From: Carposina sasakii
Taxonomy: Eukaryota; Arthropoda; Insecta; Lepidoptera; Carposinidae
Assembly (NCBI GenBank): GCA_014607495.2
Contig: CP053156.1
Location: forward strand, 3,410,001-3,474,000
Length of the DNA stretch: 64,000 nt
Reading direction: 5' to 3'
Shown: one piece after another, positions 34,141 through 46,494 of the stretch
Layout: every line of letters starts with the position of its first letter
Position numbering within the stretch: position 1 is the stretch's first letter
Translations under genes and position numbers: made by a program
The notes under the pieces: generated by a model
Databases searched by the model: none
What the model saw: the letters and a program-made list of their open reading frames with translations, nothing else
Told to the model about the DNA's origin: nothing

Positions 34141-34554
34141 GTAATCTTCAAAGGCTCTAAAGTGGGGTGGGTCCATTCACAATTTAAATTCACACAAAGT
34201 TGAAATGAATAACGACAATATTTCTTTAAAAGATCTGAATCTTCTAGTCTAGCTTCCGATGTCATCTAGAGACCAGCGCCGGATGGACTATAATTTTTCA
34301 GTTAGCATAAATTTGAATTCGCTCTATTCTCTTTTGCCCGTAAACAAACACTGGCAGATTTGCGAAAGCTCGTCCTGTGAAATTATAATTTCGTTTGTTA
34401 TTTTTCTTTCTCTTTTTTACGTTTCGTCAAATTAGGTACTTTATTAAAAGTTTGTTTTAGAGATGTTATTTTTATATCACTTTTGACACCAATCTTATTA
34501 CGTGATTTACCTATTTTAATAAAGCTTTGTTATAATAATTAGTTGGGACTACTC

Positions 34555-34915
34555 CGAGCAGAGGTGTGGTGGCATTATTTTTCAAGAAGGAAGATAAAAA
34601 GCACCTCAAAAACTATATGGACAACAACACTAATGGACAAAGTCCGAAACGAGATTATCCGGCAGACCAAAGTGACAGACATAGTCTCGAAATGTAGCAG
34701 ACTGAAGTGGCAGTGGGCAGGCCACATCTGTCGTAGAACCGATGGACGGTGGAGTAAACGGGTTCTCGAATGGAGACCGCGCCTCGGCAAGCGTAACGTT
34801 GGGCACCCTCCGGCCAGATGGACCGATGACTGCTGGTAGTGACTGGATGGCAAAAACGGGAGATCTAGCCATGTGGCGTACTCTGGAGGAGGCCTACGTC
34901 CTACTACCATAATAA
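34555..34915 (+). mobile_element. 5'-truncated, rearranged RTE-clade retrotransposon
   Basis: The plus-strand frame from about 34630 reads KVRNEIIRQTKVTDIVSK, then LKWQWAGHICRRTDGRWS, then GHPPARWTDD, the C-terminal part of an RTE protein, broken near the end (ARWTDDCW, stop). The tail is an ATA/AAT repeat. The first 70 bp do not match the related copy at 55.0 kb. Confidence 0.75.
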
Positions 34916-34920
34916 TAAGG

Positions 34921-36632
34921 TTAGGTTAGTTAGTTTCCGTTCTAATTAATCAGCAACGTAAATTGGCACAATCGTATTAAATATTTCAATTATTACATAA
35001 CTACCAGTTCAATCGTGGAAAATTATTTGGGTCACCATCAATACTGCAGATTACTGTTATTACCTGACAACAGACACAAATTTTAATTACTTTAGAGAGC
35101 TAGGAAGAATCCTGCAACGCAACAATAAGAGACAAAAGTATCTATACTTATATCTACTTAAGATATTATAGCGCACAGGGAGATGTTAGTACAAGCTAGC
35201 TGTTTCCTGCGACTTCGACCGTGTGGGCTACAGAATGAAGTCTTTTTCCTTTTTCGTACTCCCAAATATATGTTATGTGTGCAAAATTTCTCAAAGGTTG
35301 TTGAGTAAATTAAGTTTGAAGAAGCAATAAACGAACAAAGCTACTTTCGCTTTGAAATAAACTTACTGTTAATATCAGTTGGAATAAATTATTGCAAGCA
35401 AGATGAAATTTTAGTAACAAGAGCCGATATCAGATGTCTTGTCACTTTGTCTCTTATCTACTTGAATGAAAAGGACCTTAATGAAAGGCCTTACCTTGTG
35501 ATCAGACTGAACAAGATTACCTTTGTCTGTTCTGTTTGATTATTATCGGTACAAGTGAATCGGAAAAAAGAAAATGCAGGTACCAACGGCAGGTACTAAG
35601 TATATAATCGTAGTGAGTATAGAAAAATAGATCACAATGAATTTTAAATGCTTTTTCATTTTTGACAGTGGCATGTTTTGTTGTTTCTTCTCGTAACTTT
35701 TATTTACTGTACAGTTAGGTACTTAATTAAATTATGTAGGTACTAACCACATTGAAATAGATAAATAAACAGACAAACGCTGTCTATTATAATTTGTTTC
35801 GTATTCAAACAATTCTCGGGTGACTCGTTTTATTTAACTAAATTAATTAGGTAAGTACCTGATAATTTTAAAAATAGGTTTGTTCTCTTAAGTTTATTTT
35901 GTGCATATACCTATATAAACAAGCAGTTGCCCACAATTTCGTCAGCGTCATCTTTATCGCCTATGTATGTCTTATTAACTTTACTAAATTTACATTAATT
36001 ACTGAGTCTTGATTATGCTGGATAGCCTGGAAGGAAGTATACTTTAAGTTCCTATTGTAAACATTATTATTAATTTGGAATAAATTTATTTAATATTATC
36101 ATTATTATATTTATAACTATCGAGTTTCCTCTTAATCCGTTGAATCATTTTGCGTGAACGAGATATTTCTCAGATTGTCATTCTCAGGCCTGTAGGTACT
36201 ATAAGAAACATCTTTCTTATTTATACCAACCATATGTAGGTAACCTTTTAGTTTACTTTCAATAAACGCACAGCCCATTTCAATAAGCACATGCTACTCG
36301 TACCTGTCAGTCTGCCGGCTGTAAATCATAATTTGCGTAGTCATCATGCTCACAAAGTACGCCATTATTATGGAAATGTACTAACAGAATATAATTTAGT
36401 TGAAAATCGTTTCACTTCTAGTCCGTCTCAATTGAGATCAAATTTTAGTTATTATTAGTGCTCTCAAAGCTCAAAGGGAAAGACCCCAAACATTTCCACC
36501 ATATCCGCGCTCAAAGCTTTATTGATCAACCCTTAGATATAAGAGTTTGTCTCGCCTTCGCATTTTAGATATAAGTACAGCCAAATTCTTCTATGCTGCT
36601 CTGGGAATGAAAAAAAAGTATAATACTACAGT
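34921..36632. other. AT-rich DNA with one Helitron-end remnant
   Basis: At about 35205-35240 CCTGCGACTTCGACCGTGTG resembles the Helitron 3' hairpin on the minus strand. Nothing else was recognised. Confidence 0.35.
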
Positions 36633-36847
36633 TGCTTCTCTTCTCGGGCATAATATACAAGTCAGTAGAGGGACAAGAGGGTCTTGGTGTTTTGTAGGCT
36701 ATGGGCTGACCACCTGTCACTACTAACCGAACTTGTACATCTCAACTATACCCTCAAAATTGGTCAGAAGTGGCACCATGTGGTTCTATCGGCCCTTGGT
36801 GCTCTGCCTACCTCGTAGGGGATAAAGGCGTGATTATATGTATGTAT
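36633..36847 (+). repeat. Retroposon fragment, family B
   Basis: It is the inverted partner of 33234-33455: GCTTCTCTTCTCGGGCATA, CCCTCAAAATTGGTCAGAAG, and an ATTATATGTATGTAT end. Confidence 0.55.
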
Positions 36848-37058
36848 ATACAGCTAAACTACTTTGATCAAAATAGGCCAGTTATACTTTATCAAGAAGT
36901 TACAGTAGCATATTCCGTGATATTTAAACTGTTTATAATTCCGACATAGTATCTACGGCCTTCAATAAACGATGTCCAAAAGCGAGCCAATATTGTATAT
37001 CATAAAATTCCTACGGCCTTTTTAACACAACCCCGCTGTCGGATTTATCAGTCGACTA

Positions 37059-37434
37059 TACAGGATGTTTTTTTGTGGCCACCTTTAACGAAGGGTACGT
37101 ACTCTATACATCAAATAAAGTAAGTTTATGCCAAAAAAAATGCTGGATTTTTTTTTTTTAACATTTTTTTAAATTACTTTATCTGGCGACATTTATAGTG
37201 TCTAGTGTTTATGTTAGTTTTTTTATAGACAGATATTAATTATTTCTCGTGAAAAAATCTTGCTACGCGCGTCTATGTGCATTTATGCAGAAAAACGCAG
37301 TCTATTTACTCAACTTTGGACCCTAATATTTTGGAAACCAGACACTTCCCAGGTATGCTTCCATGGAGAAAAATGATCGTGATGATGAGGAGATTCTGTA
37401 GTTTTCGGGAACGTTGACGACCAAAAATCACCCT
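37059..37434. mobile_element. MITE, 383-bp family, copy 3
   Basis: It starts TACAGGATGTTTTT and is collinear with copies 1 and 2 to GACGACCAAAAATCA. The right terminus is eroded. Confidence 0.65.
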
Positions 37435-37882
37435 AAATAAATATGTGGCCGGTAGTAAAATGATAAATAAAATCCAGTTATAACCTCACTAGATAATACT
37501 AGGTTTTGGTAAAATTGCCCGCCTTCCACGCCTTTGAGCGGCGATCGCGAAATCCGCTGACACATGCCATTGTCCGGGATCCCGCACAAAATGCTGCTAC
37601 ATACGGGATTTTTGGTGTGTTAGTTAAAATGAAAGTTGGCGAATGCATTTATTTTTGTGGGTAAAAATATGTGTCAGTCCGAAAAAGAAATCTTTTGTTA
37701 TAAATAATTTTAAAAAACTTTTTATTTTCTATAGGTTCAGTTTAATATCTTCAAAATTGAAATGAGTTTTAACTAAACCTATTGTAATCAATTAAGATTA
37801 AATGTAATTTAATTCGGCGAATAAGAAAACTTTACCCCTATTTTAGTTTCAAACGAATATTTCAAAGCTTTATATCATAGAA

Positions 37883-38066
37883 CTAGCTTCGCCCGCGTGA
37901 GAGTGCATTAGTCACGTGCGAAGCCGGGGCGGTTCCCTAGTTATACATTATAAACCGTTCTCGTGAATCACTCTATCTATTAAAAAAAACCGCATCAAAA
38001 TCCGTTTTCTAGTTTGAAAGATCTAAGCATACATAGGGACGGACAGACCCTCTTTTATAACATGTA
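37883..38066 (-). mobile_element. Decayed Helitron, minus strand
   Basis: It has ACTAGCTTCGCCCGCGTG at the terminal side, then GCGAAGCCGGGGCGG, then AAAAACCGCATCAAAATCCG, an order shared with 45064-45260 and 54384-54550. The 5' side is degraded. Confidence 0.55.
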
Positions 38067-38099
38067 CGAGTAGTGATATAGCGTTAAAATATCACTCAT

Positions 38100-38310
38100 A
38101 ATAACAAGCCTCACAATACTGCCGTGCATGTCGCAAGAGTCGACTAAGGGACTCGGGCATTCTTTCGGTCGATAAGCTAGCAACTTGTCACTGACTATTT
38201 ACATCTGTGCTTGCTATAAACGTGGCTGTTGAATCTCCTATATGATCCTGCAGTTGAGCTATCCCATTGAGGGGACATAGCCGTGCTTATTATGTAGGTA
38301 GTATGTATGT
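38100..38310. repeat. Interspersed repeat family A, longest copy
   Basis: It contains AAGCTAGCAACTTGTCACTG, ATTTACATCTGTGCTTGC, GATCCTGCAGTTGAGCTA and CATAGCCGTGCTTAT, phrases scattered in the shorter copies at 7.8, 13.9, 15.1 and 57.2 kb. Confidence 0.5.
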
Positions 38311-40636
38311 ATAAGTTGCGACTACAGCATCCACCCACCAGTGGGAATGTCCAGTGGGTGGACGGGTCAGGAGGGACATACTTCTTGTAATACATACACT
38401 ACAGCCCAAACGTTGGAATTATTCAAAAGCATTCGCAGACTCGTTTTACGAACACTGACAGTAGCTATTTCAGGCACTGGATACGAACCATACGAACTAC
38501 CTATATATTATTCCAAGATACATGTTGCCGAAGGATTTACTCGATCACAATGAAAATCCGACAAGACTTTTCCCATTTCCTTTTCTCGCGATATTTTTAC
38601 CTATAGTAGTTCTAGGAGCCGAGTGAAGTTAATAAGAAGTTAGATGAAAACCTGGGTATTCACGACAGCGGTAATCTCAGGCCAAAATTAGACACGTTCT
38701 CAGTATTCAGACCCTTGCTTTCAAGGCAATGAATCCTATGCATATATTCATTAGACCAGCCAAAATGGGAACAGGATTAGGGTGGCCATATACGGACTGT
38801 TCTGTAAGGACATCTGATACAAGCCCCTTATTAGACTTAAGCTTACGGATTACCGACTTTTTTGTGCATGTATTTGCCCTCGTTGATCATTTTCGAATGT
38901 GGTTTGTATTTATATCTTTGGAGTCTCCAGAATTACAATATTTTCTTGTTCTTAAGTCATATTTGACAGCAATAACCCTCCTTGGAAATAGCAATAATTT
39001 TATAACTGGCTAGCGGCTGCCTACTAACTTATTCTACGCGTAAACTTTAGTATTCCCGTTCCCGTGGGATGAAATTCTAGAAGTTCTCTCTTAGCGTTCC
39101 CAATATACTCCCTAAGGAATATACGTGCCAACTGAAACTGCTGAAACTAGTTGTATTTCAGTATGTCACTCAGTTACGAACAAGTATAGATATTGATTCG
39201 TATTTTTGTAAGACAACGCCAATAGGCAAGCCATGCGAGTAGAGAGATTCGAACCTACTGTCATCGAAATGTGAGTCCGGACTGAGTAGGTATAAGTAAG
39301 CAAATTTAATTCTAAATGATCCTGGTTAACCAATAGCAAAATTTCGGATAATTTACTAGCTTTATTAGCGCACATTTCGAGTAGGCATACCTAAACAATA
39401 ATAGGTAGTATATTAATGGCCCGTATGCCACTTCCCTAACACAACATTCGCACCCAATTTTCCTTCAACACCCTTAAAGGAATTAAATTTGAAAGACAAA
39501 CAGATATTTAACAATATTTGGATACGAATGCTGTATTTCTTATTGTTATATTCACTAGAGCAACAAGAGCTTTAAGGATAATCTAGGTGCTTAAAACTTT
39601 TGATCAACTTTGCGAATACCAAATCAAAACTCGCTTGTACATTCTCAAATATAACTGAACTCAATCTTTCCGTTTCGAAATTTCCCAACAGTTTATTGTT
39701 AAGAACTTGTTGAAGGCCATTATGGTCGATTCTGACCATCACATTTAAACCTAAACTTAAAGTTCTTCCTACCTGTCCCTTTCCGTCGCAGTTATTTATT
39801 TTAAGAATGGAGAGGGACAGAGCTGTCTTATTTTAAGTTTACTTTTCATTGTGACAGTTAGAATCGAACATATTTATTTATTTATTTACACGTACAAAAT
39901 ACAGAGTACAGTTAACGTTTAACGCAACATTATTTCAATAAATTATAATACTAAACTGCACTCCAAAGCTTGAGTACACAGATTAAACAATTTATTTTTA
40001 CACTTAAATTATTGGCACTTCCACGTGGAATTTCCTATTCGACTACCCTGAATGTTACACTTCTTATAATGTCTACTGTTGTCTTTGTATCTACTATTGT
40101 TTTGCCTTCTTCGTCATGCCAAGATCTGACTTCAAAAGGTCTTGATCACGCAATGCGTTTAAATTTGTCTATACCTACTATACATTTTGTATAAAGTACA
40201 TTCATCTACAACTTAAAGGTAAATAATGGGAATAACGTTACCTCATTATTTGTTTGCTTATTTACTTTTCTTAGAAATTATATTGACATTTGCTTGCAAT
40301 GAAGTTAAAATTTAAATAACAGAGATGTATTGATGAGTCATTGCACGAAATTCTTCGTGATCCTCGTTCGTACTTTAAAAGATATTTTCAATTCCTATAG
40401 CGACAATAATATTACATCGTTTATCTACATGTTCATAAATTATTCATACATCCTAAATATAAATCAATTTACAATCCGCAACCAAAGCTTAACTCCATAA
40501 ATCATTTTTAGCTTCGAGCTTGAATATAAATTGATCATACCAAATCCCTGCTTCCCTTCTTGTATTATCCATCAGTAGATAAGTATATGAGATAAACATT
40601 TATTAGTTTTTTTCAATAAATGAAATCAAATAATTA
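38311..40636. other. Intronic or intergenic DNA, nothing firm
   Basis: A short GTTCCCGTGGGATGAAA stretch at about 39058 resembles the unit of the 31.4-kb Helitron. The open frames here lack domains and splice support. Confidence 0.4.
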
Positions 40637-41005
40637 ATAGACGCCCGCAACTCTGTCCGCGTAGACTGCAGAAAAACAAAACGGTTTATTTAGATTTTTA
40701 TATTTTTCGCATATTCGCATTGCTAATGTGCAATGGTGTGCATTCCAATATTATCCACAAAATATATTATGATACTTGGAATCACATGTCCTGTACATTT
40801 GTTAAGATTTTATGAACATTCCTTAGATGTCTAAGAATTCTCCATATACCTATATGTGATTTCGAGTGTTGGATAGGTTCTTTGTAGGGCTATTTTCTCA
40901 GCTTTTCGCTTAACTCACCCCTATTCTCACACCCTGTATAGCTCATACATCAGAATATCACATAGGCTATGTAGTTCCCGTACACGAAGTCGCAAGCTTC
41001 CGCTA
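40637..41005. mobile_element. Helitron ends around a decayed TACAGGATG MITE
   Basis: At 40640-40690 (GACGCCCGCAACTCTGTCC) a minus-strand Helitron 3' end is seen. At about 40770-40940 lies a decayed copy of the 7992-8255 MITE (ATGTGATTTCGAGTG, CTTTTCGCTTAACTCACC, CACCCTGTATAG). At 40975-41007 a plus-strand end reads ACGAAGTCGC ... CCGCTAGT. Confidence 0.5.
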
Positions 41006-42083
41006 GTAAATAATAGCATCAAGTTTGATTTAACGGTAAATGCAAGTAGGCACCTACCAATCTACAAAATTACGCATTTTCTGAAATTCCCTCCACAAAA
41101 GGAAATAATCCAGTAAAGCTTTCCTAATAAACACATCCCAAAAAACATGACCCTCGGTCTCACACGAGGCGGGGCATGAATATTTATGTAACCTCCATAA
41201 TTAAAAGGAGTTATGGCAACATTACTATAGTGGATCATGCTCTCCAGCTCGCACTTTCCTTGATTTCGTAGTGATAAAGCGGGAGGCAAGAATATTTTAT
41301 TATTAATATGGTACCTATCTTATTTTAAATATATCTTAGATGAAGTGAGAGAAGCTTGAGTAATATCGACCTCATTAAAGCGTTATTATCCGTTATACTC
41401 GTATGTATGATGAAGGTTGGTATGTAGATACTCATAAGTAAATTAGTGAGTTTGCATATGTAATTTCATTATTTTTTATATACCTACCTATATATTATAT
41501 GTCTGTACTATTATTCAGATTTAATCATTAATTAGTAGTGATTATCATTATAAATTGTAATTTCTCGTATTAATAACTTTAAAATTGCTCCACTCCAACA
41601 AATACCTAGTACTGTCATCTAGTAGATAGGTACTTATTTAAAAAAAAATTGATATCCATAGGGGTTTCCCCCTATCGGGATTCAAACTAAGGGCCATAAC
41701 TATGACCTCAGGCACACCAGGCACGGTCACTGCCGCAACAATACAGTCGCCCAAATAAAGTCTAGTAACTAGATATTATAGAAATATTTTTTTTTTCCTC
41801 AAACCAACCTAAAACTAATAAAAACACAGATTACTCCGTACTACGCACAGTATTAGGTATGTACCTATTACCCTGTCGTTTACATAACAGCTGGAGGGAA
41901 ACATAAAATTCCACGCAATCCTTTTACCCTACCACGTCATAAAACATGTACCGGTCGTATATTTCAAACTAAGTACTGCTTAAATTTTAGAGGCCTGTCT
42001 CTTTAGAAATAAATCTTATTCTTTGCAACAGTGAGGTTTAAAACTAGGAGAATATGAAAAAAAAACTTTATGTAACATGCTAG
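41006..42083. other. AT-rich DNA, nothing firm
   Basis: A stretch at about 41660-41750 (ATCGGGATTCAAACTAAGGG) could be a decayed tRNA-derived SINE on the minus strand. No gene was recognised. Confidence 0.35.
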
Positions 42084-42126
42084 TTAAAAAACTTTGCCTG
42101 TGACGGTGCATATCTTGGAAGCATGG
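42084..42126 (+). CDS. Weak exon candidate (43 nt)
   Basis: ATGCTAG precedes it and a strong ATGG|GTAAGT donor follows. It is open in phase 0 (LKNFACDGAYLGSM) and leaves one base. That is the phase needed to link the 34069-34140 candidate to the 50902-51063 exon. The acceptor has a poor pyrimidine tract, so this call rests mainly on donor and phase. Confidence 0.2.
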
Positions 42127-42421
42127 GTAAGTCCAGTTATTTCCCAATTTAATTCCGATCAAGCGATAATTTAATTGTTTTTAATGATTTAAAGTGCCTA
42201 AAACTATAAAAAAAAAAGTCTGCCTAGCTATCTAAAACCATGGAAAAATTTGCCCTTACTATTATTTTTCTAGACGACTATTTGACATTAAAATGTTTAA
42301 TTCCACGACATAATCTAAAAATGTTATGCTAGGTATATGGCTGTATCTCCCTCGTAGTCCAGCAATTCTGTCTACACCAGTGTGGGCACACAGCCGTGTT
42401 TATGTCGAAGGTATATTGTAA

Positions 42422-42653
42422 AACACGCTGTATTACAAAACGGCTAGGAATTTTGAATAGTATGAGTTTTGGAGCGAGACAATTTGGCTTCTAGCAATTT
42501 GTCTGCTTATTTAATTAGGTTAGGTTATGTTAGACCCGTTAAAATAATAACGCACGAGCCGAGCGTGTCGTTGCAGCGACCGGCGAAGTGCTAAAAGGAT
42601 TTTTTTCTTTCATACTATTCAAAATGCCTAGCCGTTTTGTAAAACGGCGTGTT
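42422..42653. mobile_element. MITE with imperfect inverted ends of about 45 bp
   Basis: AACACGC, ACAAAACGGCTAGG and TTTTGAATAGTATGA on the left are mirrored in order on the right (TCATACTATTCAAAA, CCTAGCCGTTTTGT, GCGTGTT). A GC-rich inside (CGAGCCGAGCGTGTCG) has no coding capacity. Confidence 0.65.
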
Positions 42654-43426
42654 CTTTGCGTATTCTACAATATGCCTGCAACATATACACACACATATAT
42701 CTTAATGTCGATCGATCGAAATTACATTCGAGAGAAAAGCATGTCTGTATTTATGTAATATGTCAATGTTTTCAATCGACCAGAAGCGAAGCTACTCCTT
42801 TGTGGTTTCCTTGCCTTTTTATGAAAACATTTCCTGATGATTTTTCCCTGTATCTTAATAAATTTGTACTGGAATGTTCCGACTTTGCTTTTTTACAAGA
42901 AATATTTTATAGAAATATCTTACCTATAGTTATACGCTTGCATTTCTACACGTTGATTGCTTTTAACGAAATCCCGACTATCAAAGAAGTTTACGTTTTA
43001 TTTTATTTCTTGTACACTTTTGCAACTGACGCTCATAGGTAATATTATAATTCATGTAATATTTTTGAATTTGTTACCTATCTAATATAACATCGCAATA
43101 TGTATGGGATAGAAGATCCCTTTTTAAAATTATAAGAATTTACTATGTAAGCAGGACATAATATAAGAATCTTACCACTTTACGATATGTAATGAATGAC
43201 AAAACATCACTTTAGCAGGTAAATGACTGACTATTTGTCGAGATAAGGGTCTCTCTAAACCAAGGCAATCCTACAAAGTAGAACGTTTTCATAACGCAAA
43301 ATTAAAGCCAAATAATTACTTTGCCCATACTTCGTCCCATTTAAAACGCCTAATTAAAGATGTAGCCACGAATGGGGGACCATTCCTTGTGCAAAGTCAT
43401 ATTTAACACAATGGATTAGAACTGAC
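42654..43426. other. AT-rich DNA, nothing firm
   Basis: The 128-codon frame at 42656-43042 starts at the MITE edge and has no recognised motif. It is treated as chance. Confidence 0.35.
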
Positions 43427-43498
43427 CTGAGGACGGTGACTCGCTGTCTTGTCGGAGGTACCTCCTGGCGTCTTCCACTACTGCTGGTATCTGGTCTT
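43427..43498 (-). CDS. Candidate minus-strand exon (72 nt)
   Basis: On the minus strand a pyrimidine-rich acceptor (ACTCCCATCCAATCCTAG) precedes 43498, and CTCAG|GTCAGT follows 43427. Taking one base from upstream, it reads DQIPAVVEDARRYLRQDSES, then PSS, leaving one base. A second frame is open too, and the plus strand is also open across it, so coding is not proved. Splice signals on both sides of a GC-richer block are the main support. No family was recognised. It would belong to a minus-strand gene overlapping the span of the plus-strand gene. Confidence 0.4.
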
Positions 43499-43607
43499 CT
43501 AGGATTGGATGGGAGTTGTTTATTTATTAGAAGTAATATTTGGGTTGATTTTGTATTGAGAGAAACTGATTATTAGCGGCTAGGCACGTGGCATACAATA
43601 TGACGCC

Positions 43608-43770
43608 ATTTTTTTTTTTTTTAGTTTATCCCGAAGGAAAGGCAAGGGGAACTAAGCCCATACAGCCTAATCATTGTTTAGTAAAATGTATTCTGAATTT
43701 ATGATGAATGACAATGATGATGAATGGAAACGTCGGGAAAATCCTCAAGAACAAGTGTAAAGTTAGTCAA
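43608..43770 (+). repeat. Interspersed repeat family D
   Basis: It starts with a T run and AGTTTATCCCGAAGG and ends GGAAACGTCGGGAAAATCCT. It is the reverse complement of 32338-32495. Confidence 0.55.
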
Positions 43771-45063
43771 AATGAAAAATTATTGCAGAAACAACTTACA
43801 TGCGCCCATGAAGAGATCGTAATCCGGCTAAAGTTTTACTCGGATTACCTGCGTATAAAACCATGCACACGCACTAGATTCACATCACAAGTAATCAAAA
43901 TATAACTTATCTACCAGAAAACATCACTTTACGGACACATGCAAGCCATTTACAAATAAATTTAGATTTTCACAAGAAAATTACACCTGCACCCTTCCAG
44001 CTTTTCCCGCCGAATCAGTGACGCCATTTATTTAACTCTTTTTTTTTCATTTTTAGTTCCTCTTTCTGCCGTCAGAGGTGCTGTCGCGTCACAATGTGCT
44101 CTTTTTGAATTTTGAAAAGAGGTTTGAATCGAAAAGTATGTAATCTTTCTGATATCGGGCTATAAGTACAGAACAGTTAGCCGTCGCAATTTATCATTTC
44201 ATTAAGATATTTTTGGGTTCTTTAGCAAAAATGTAGGGGTTTAAGGTCTGAGTAGACCGTACACATCACGCATCTGTCTATTTCGGAAAGACTGATCTAA
44301 GTCTATCTAAGTCGAATCTTAGGTACTAACGCACGTATGGACATGTAGCTGATATTTTTTAGTGAAGCCCCGTATCAGCACAATAATATAACTTTAAGAT
44401 ATTTTAGAAAAACTTGTATGTATACAAGATTACGAAGAAGATTAGTCTTTGTAACGTAAACCCTTCTGTACTCTTACATTCCACTCGACGGTTTTTTCTA
44501 TAATCTCCAAAATACAATTTTCTTCAAAGATATTCGCTTTTGTGTGCAATATAATATCACCATAATATAATTTCATATGGGAAAAGCTCAATGCGATCTG
44601 AACTCGCACTCCCGTGTGCGAACTCCGATGAAACTGTACGAGTAACTTAGCTCAACAGAACTGCGCGTTAGCAATACAAAAGCTATAATTTGTGTCGTCT
44701 TGATAACTGGCCAAAACACTCTCAAAATTGTATACGATGTGTATCTATATATTATGTGATTTGCACAACCCTAAAAGCTGAGTTACTCAGATAAAATCAC
44801 AGGATAAAATTGTTATTAAAAAGGAATTTCATTCCACGGTGCTTATTAAGATACGGAATGTCTTATCTCTTGACGGAATATCGCTCTTGACTTATTTTCC
44901 CTTTTAACTCGGCCACCTTTATAACCTTTGTTCATTTCTTTTATAATTCTCGTCATTTTTCTTTTGGGGTAATAATTTTTGAGAATTCCATTTGGTTTTC
45001 ATTTCATCTAATAGTCTAATCCCGCAGGAATATCAACACGAGGAGACAAGCAATTTATAAATA
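43771..45063. other. Intronic or intergenic DNA, nothing firm
   Basis: No gene or repeat was supported. Confidence 0.4.
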
Positions 45064-45260
45064 TAGTCGCCCACGACTTCGTCTGCGTAAATGTAAATTT
45101 CGTATCAGCATTGTACCCGTGCGAGCCTAGTAATATATACATATAAACCTTCCTTTTGAATTACTATATCAATTTCAAAAACCGCATCAAAATCCGTACA
45201 CAGGGACAGACAGACAGCAGGAAGCGACTTTGTTTTGAAGGTAATATGTAGTGGAGTGAT
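45064..45260 (-). mobile_element. Decayed Helitron, minus strand
   Basis: GTCGCCCACGACTTCGTCTG, ACCCGTGCGAGCCTAGT and AAACCGCATCAAAATCCG occur in the same order as in 54384-54550. Confidence 0.5.
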
Positions 45261-46486
45261 ATTAGGTATTTTTTCTTTGTATATCTATCTAGGATTGTAC
45301 ATATATCTATCAGCTTAGTAACAAGTGATTAAATTTGAATAAGTGAAATAGCCCACGATTATCTTAGTTTAAAACATTATTGACAGCAAAATGCAAAGAT
45401 AATGTTTAAAGGTTTCCTTATTAACACAGTAAATTATTATATTAGTATAGGCAGGCAACATTTAATATGTTACCCTCTACCTACCTACACGTAACATCAT
45501 TGTTATGAACAGAGTCCTTTTTACGGTCTCCGCGAGGGGGTCGATTATGCACACCCAGCTAAAGTTACGACGCAGCGAATAAGCTTCGATGTCGCAAAAT
45601 CTGTTTCCGATACCTTCATGAGCCATTACCGAACTGAGGGGATTTCGTTAGTGCCTCAAAGGAATTTATTTTCAAAGTTCACGTGAAGCTATTTCGGGTT
45701 AGGTCCCATTCTCGTATAGAAGCATCTGTAAAACACATGAAATATGTATTTTTGAATTCCCAAACATGTTTTAAATAACGACTGTAAACTCTTGTATTCT
45801 GTTTACTTTCAATTTACTTGTGTTCTATTCATCCCTTTCATCCGCAATTTTTGTTAAAAACCCATATCACCTTTCACACAATCCATCCACTTCTCTTTCA
45901 ATAAAATTTCTCTCATCCATTTGCCTTACATATCCGTATCGTGTGGTTTTAACTCATATTCAATTATTTCACCAAAATTAAACTTATTTACCTACACGTT
46001 GCCTACACGCATATACGTTTAAGCACGGTTAGGTTAAAAGGGCACAATTTCACTGATTGAAGATTTTATGAGCCATAACGAAACTATAGTCGTATAAAAT
46101 TTGAAGTTTTATAACCGCATACTGTATAATGATAAAAAAAATTATGTGACGCCGGTTATTAGGGCCATACTTTGTATGATAACTTTGTGGAACTATGTAA
46201 GTACATGCCACGGCAATATTATTGCTTACTTTGATTTTTACGGACGATATAAGTTTAGTATCTGCAATATTAAATATCAGCAGATGATCTTGAACAACAT
46301 TATAGACCAAAACTTTGAGTGTCTCTTTTATTTGTAAACTATATCGCTCTATGATTTATGTAATTAATACCTTAAGTTACTAAAATTATATAACTACTGT
46401 ACTGTAATATATAGTAGTTCTTAGAAAATTATACCTTACCTCACCATTCATCTTCCGTATAACTTCCTGCTACGTAGTTTTTTCTG
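45261..46486. other. AT-rich DNA, nothing recognised
   Basis: Only short AT-driven open frames on both strands. Confidence 0.4.
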
Positions 46487-46494
46487 GGTAAAAG

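Noticed and set aside
42656..43042. 128-codon plus-strand reading frame
   Set aside because: It begins at the edge of a MITE, has no recognised motif, and its surroundings are AT-rich non-coding DNA.
43810..43858. Minus-strand 49-nt exon with GTAAGT donor
   Set aside because: Its phase does not fit the better reading of the 43427-43498 candidate, and it abuts an interspersed repeat.
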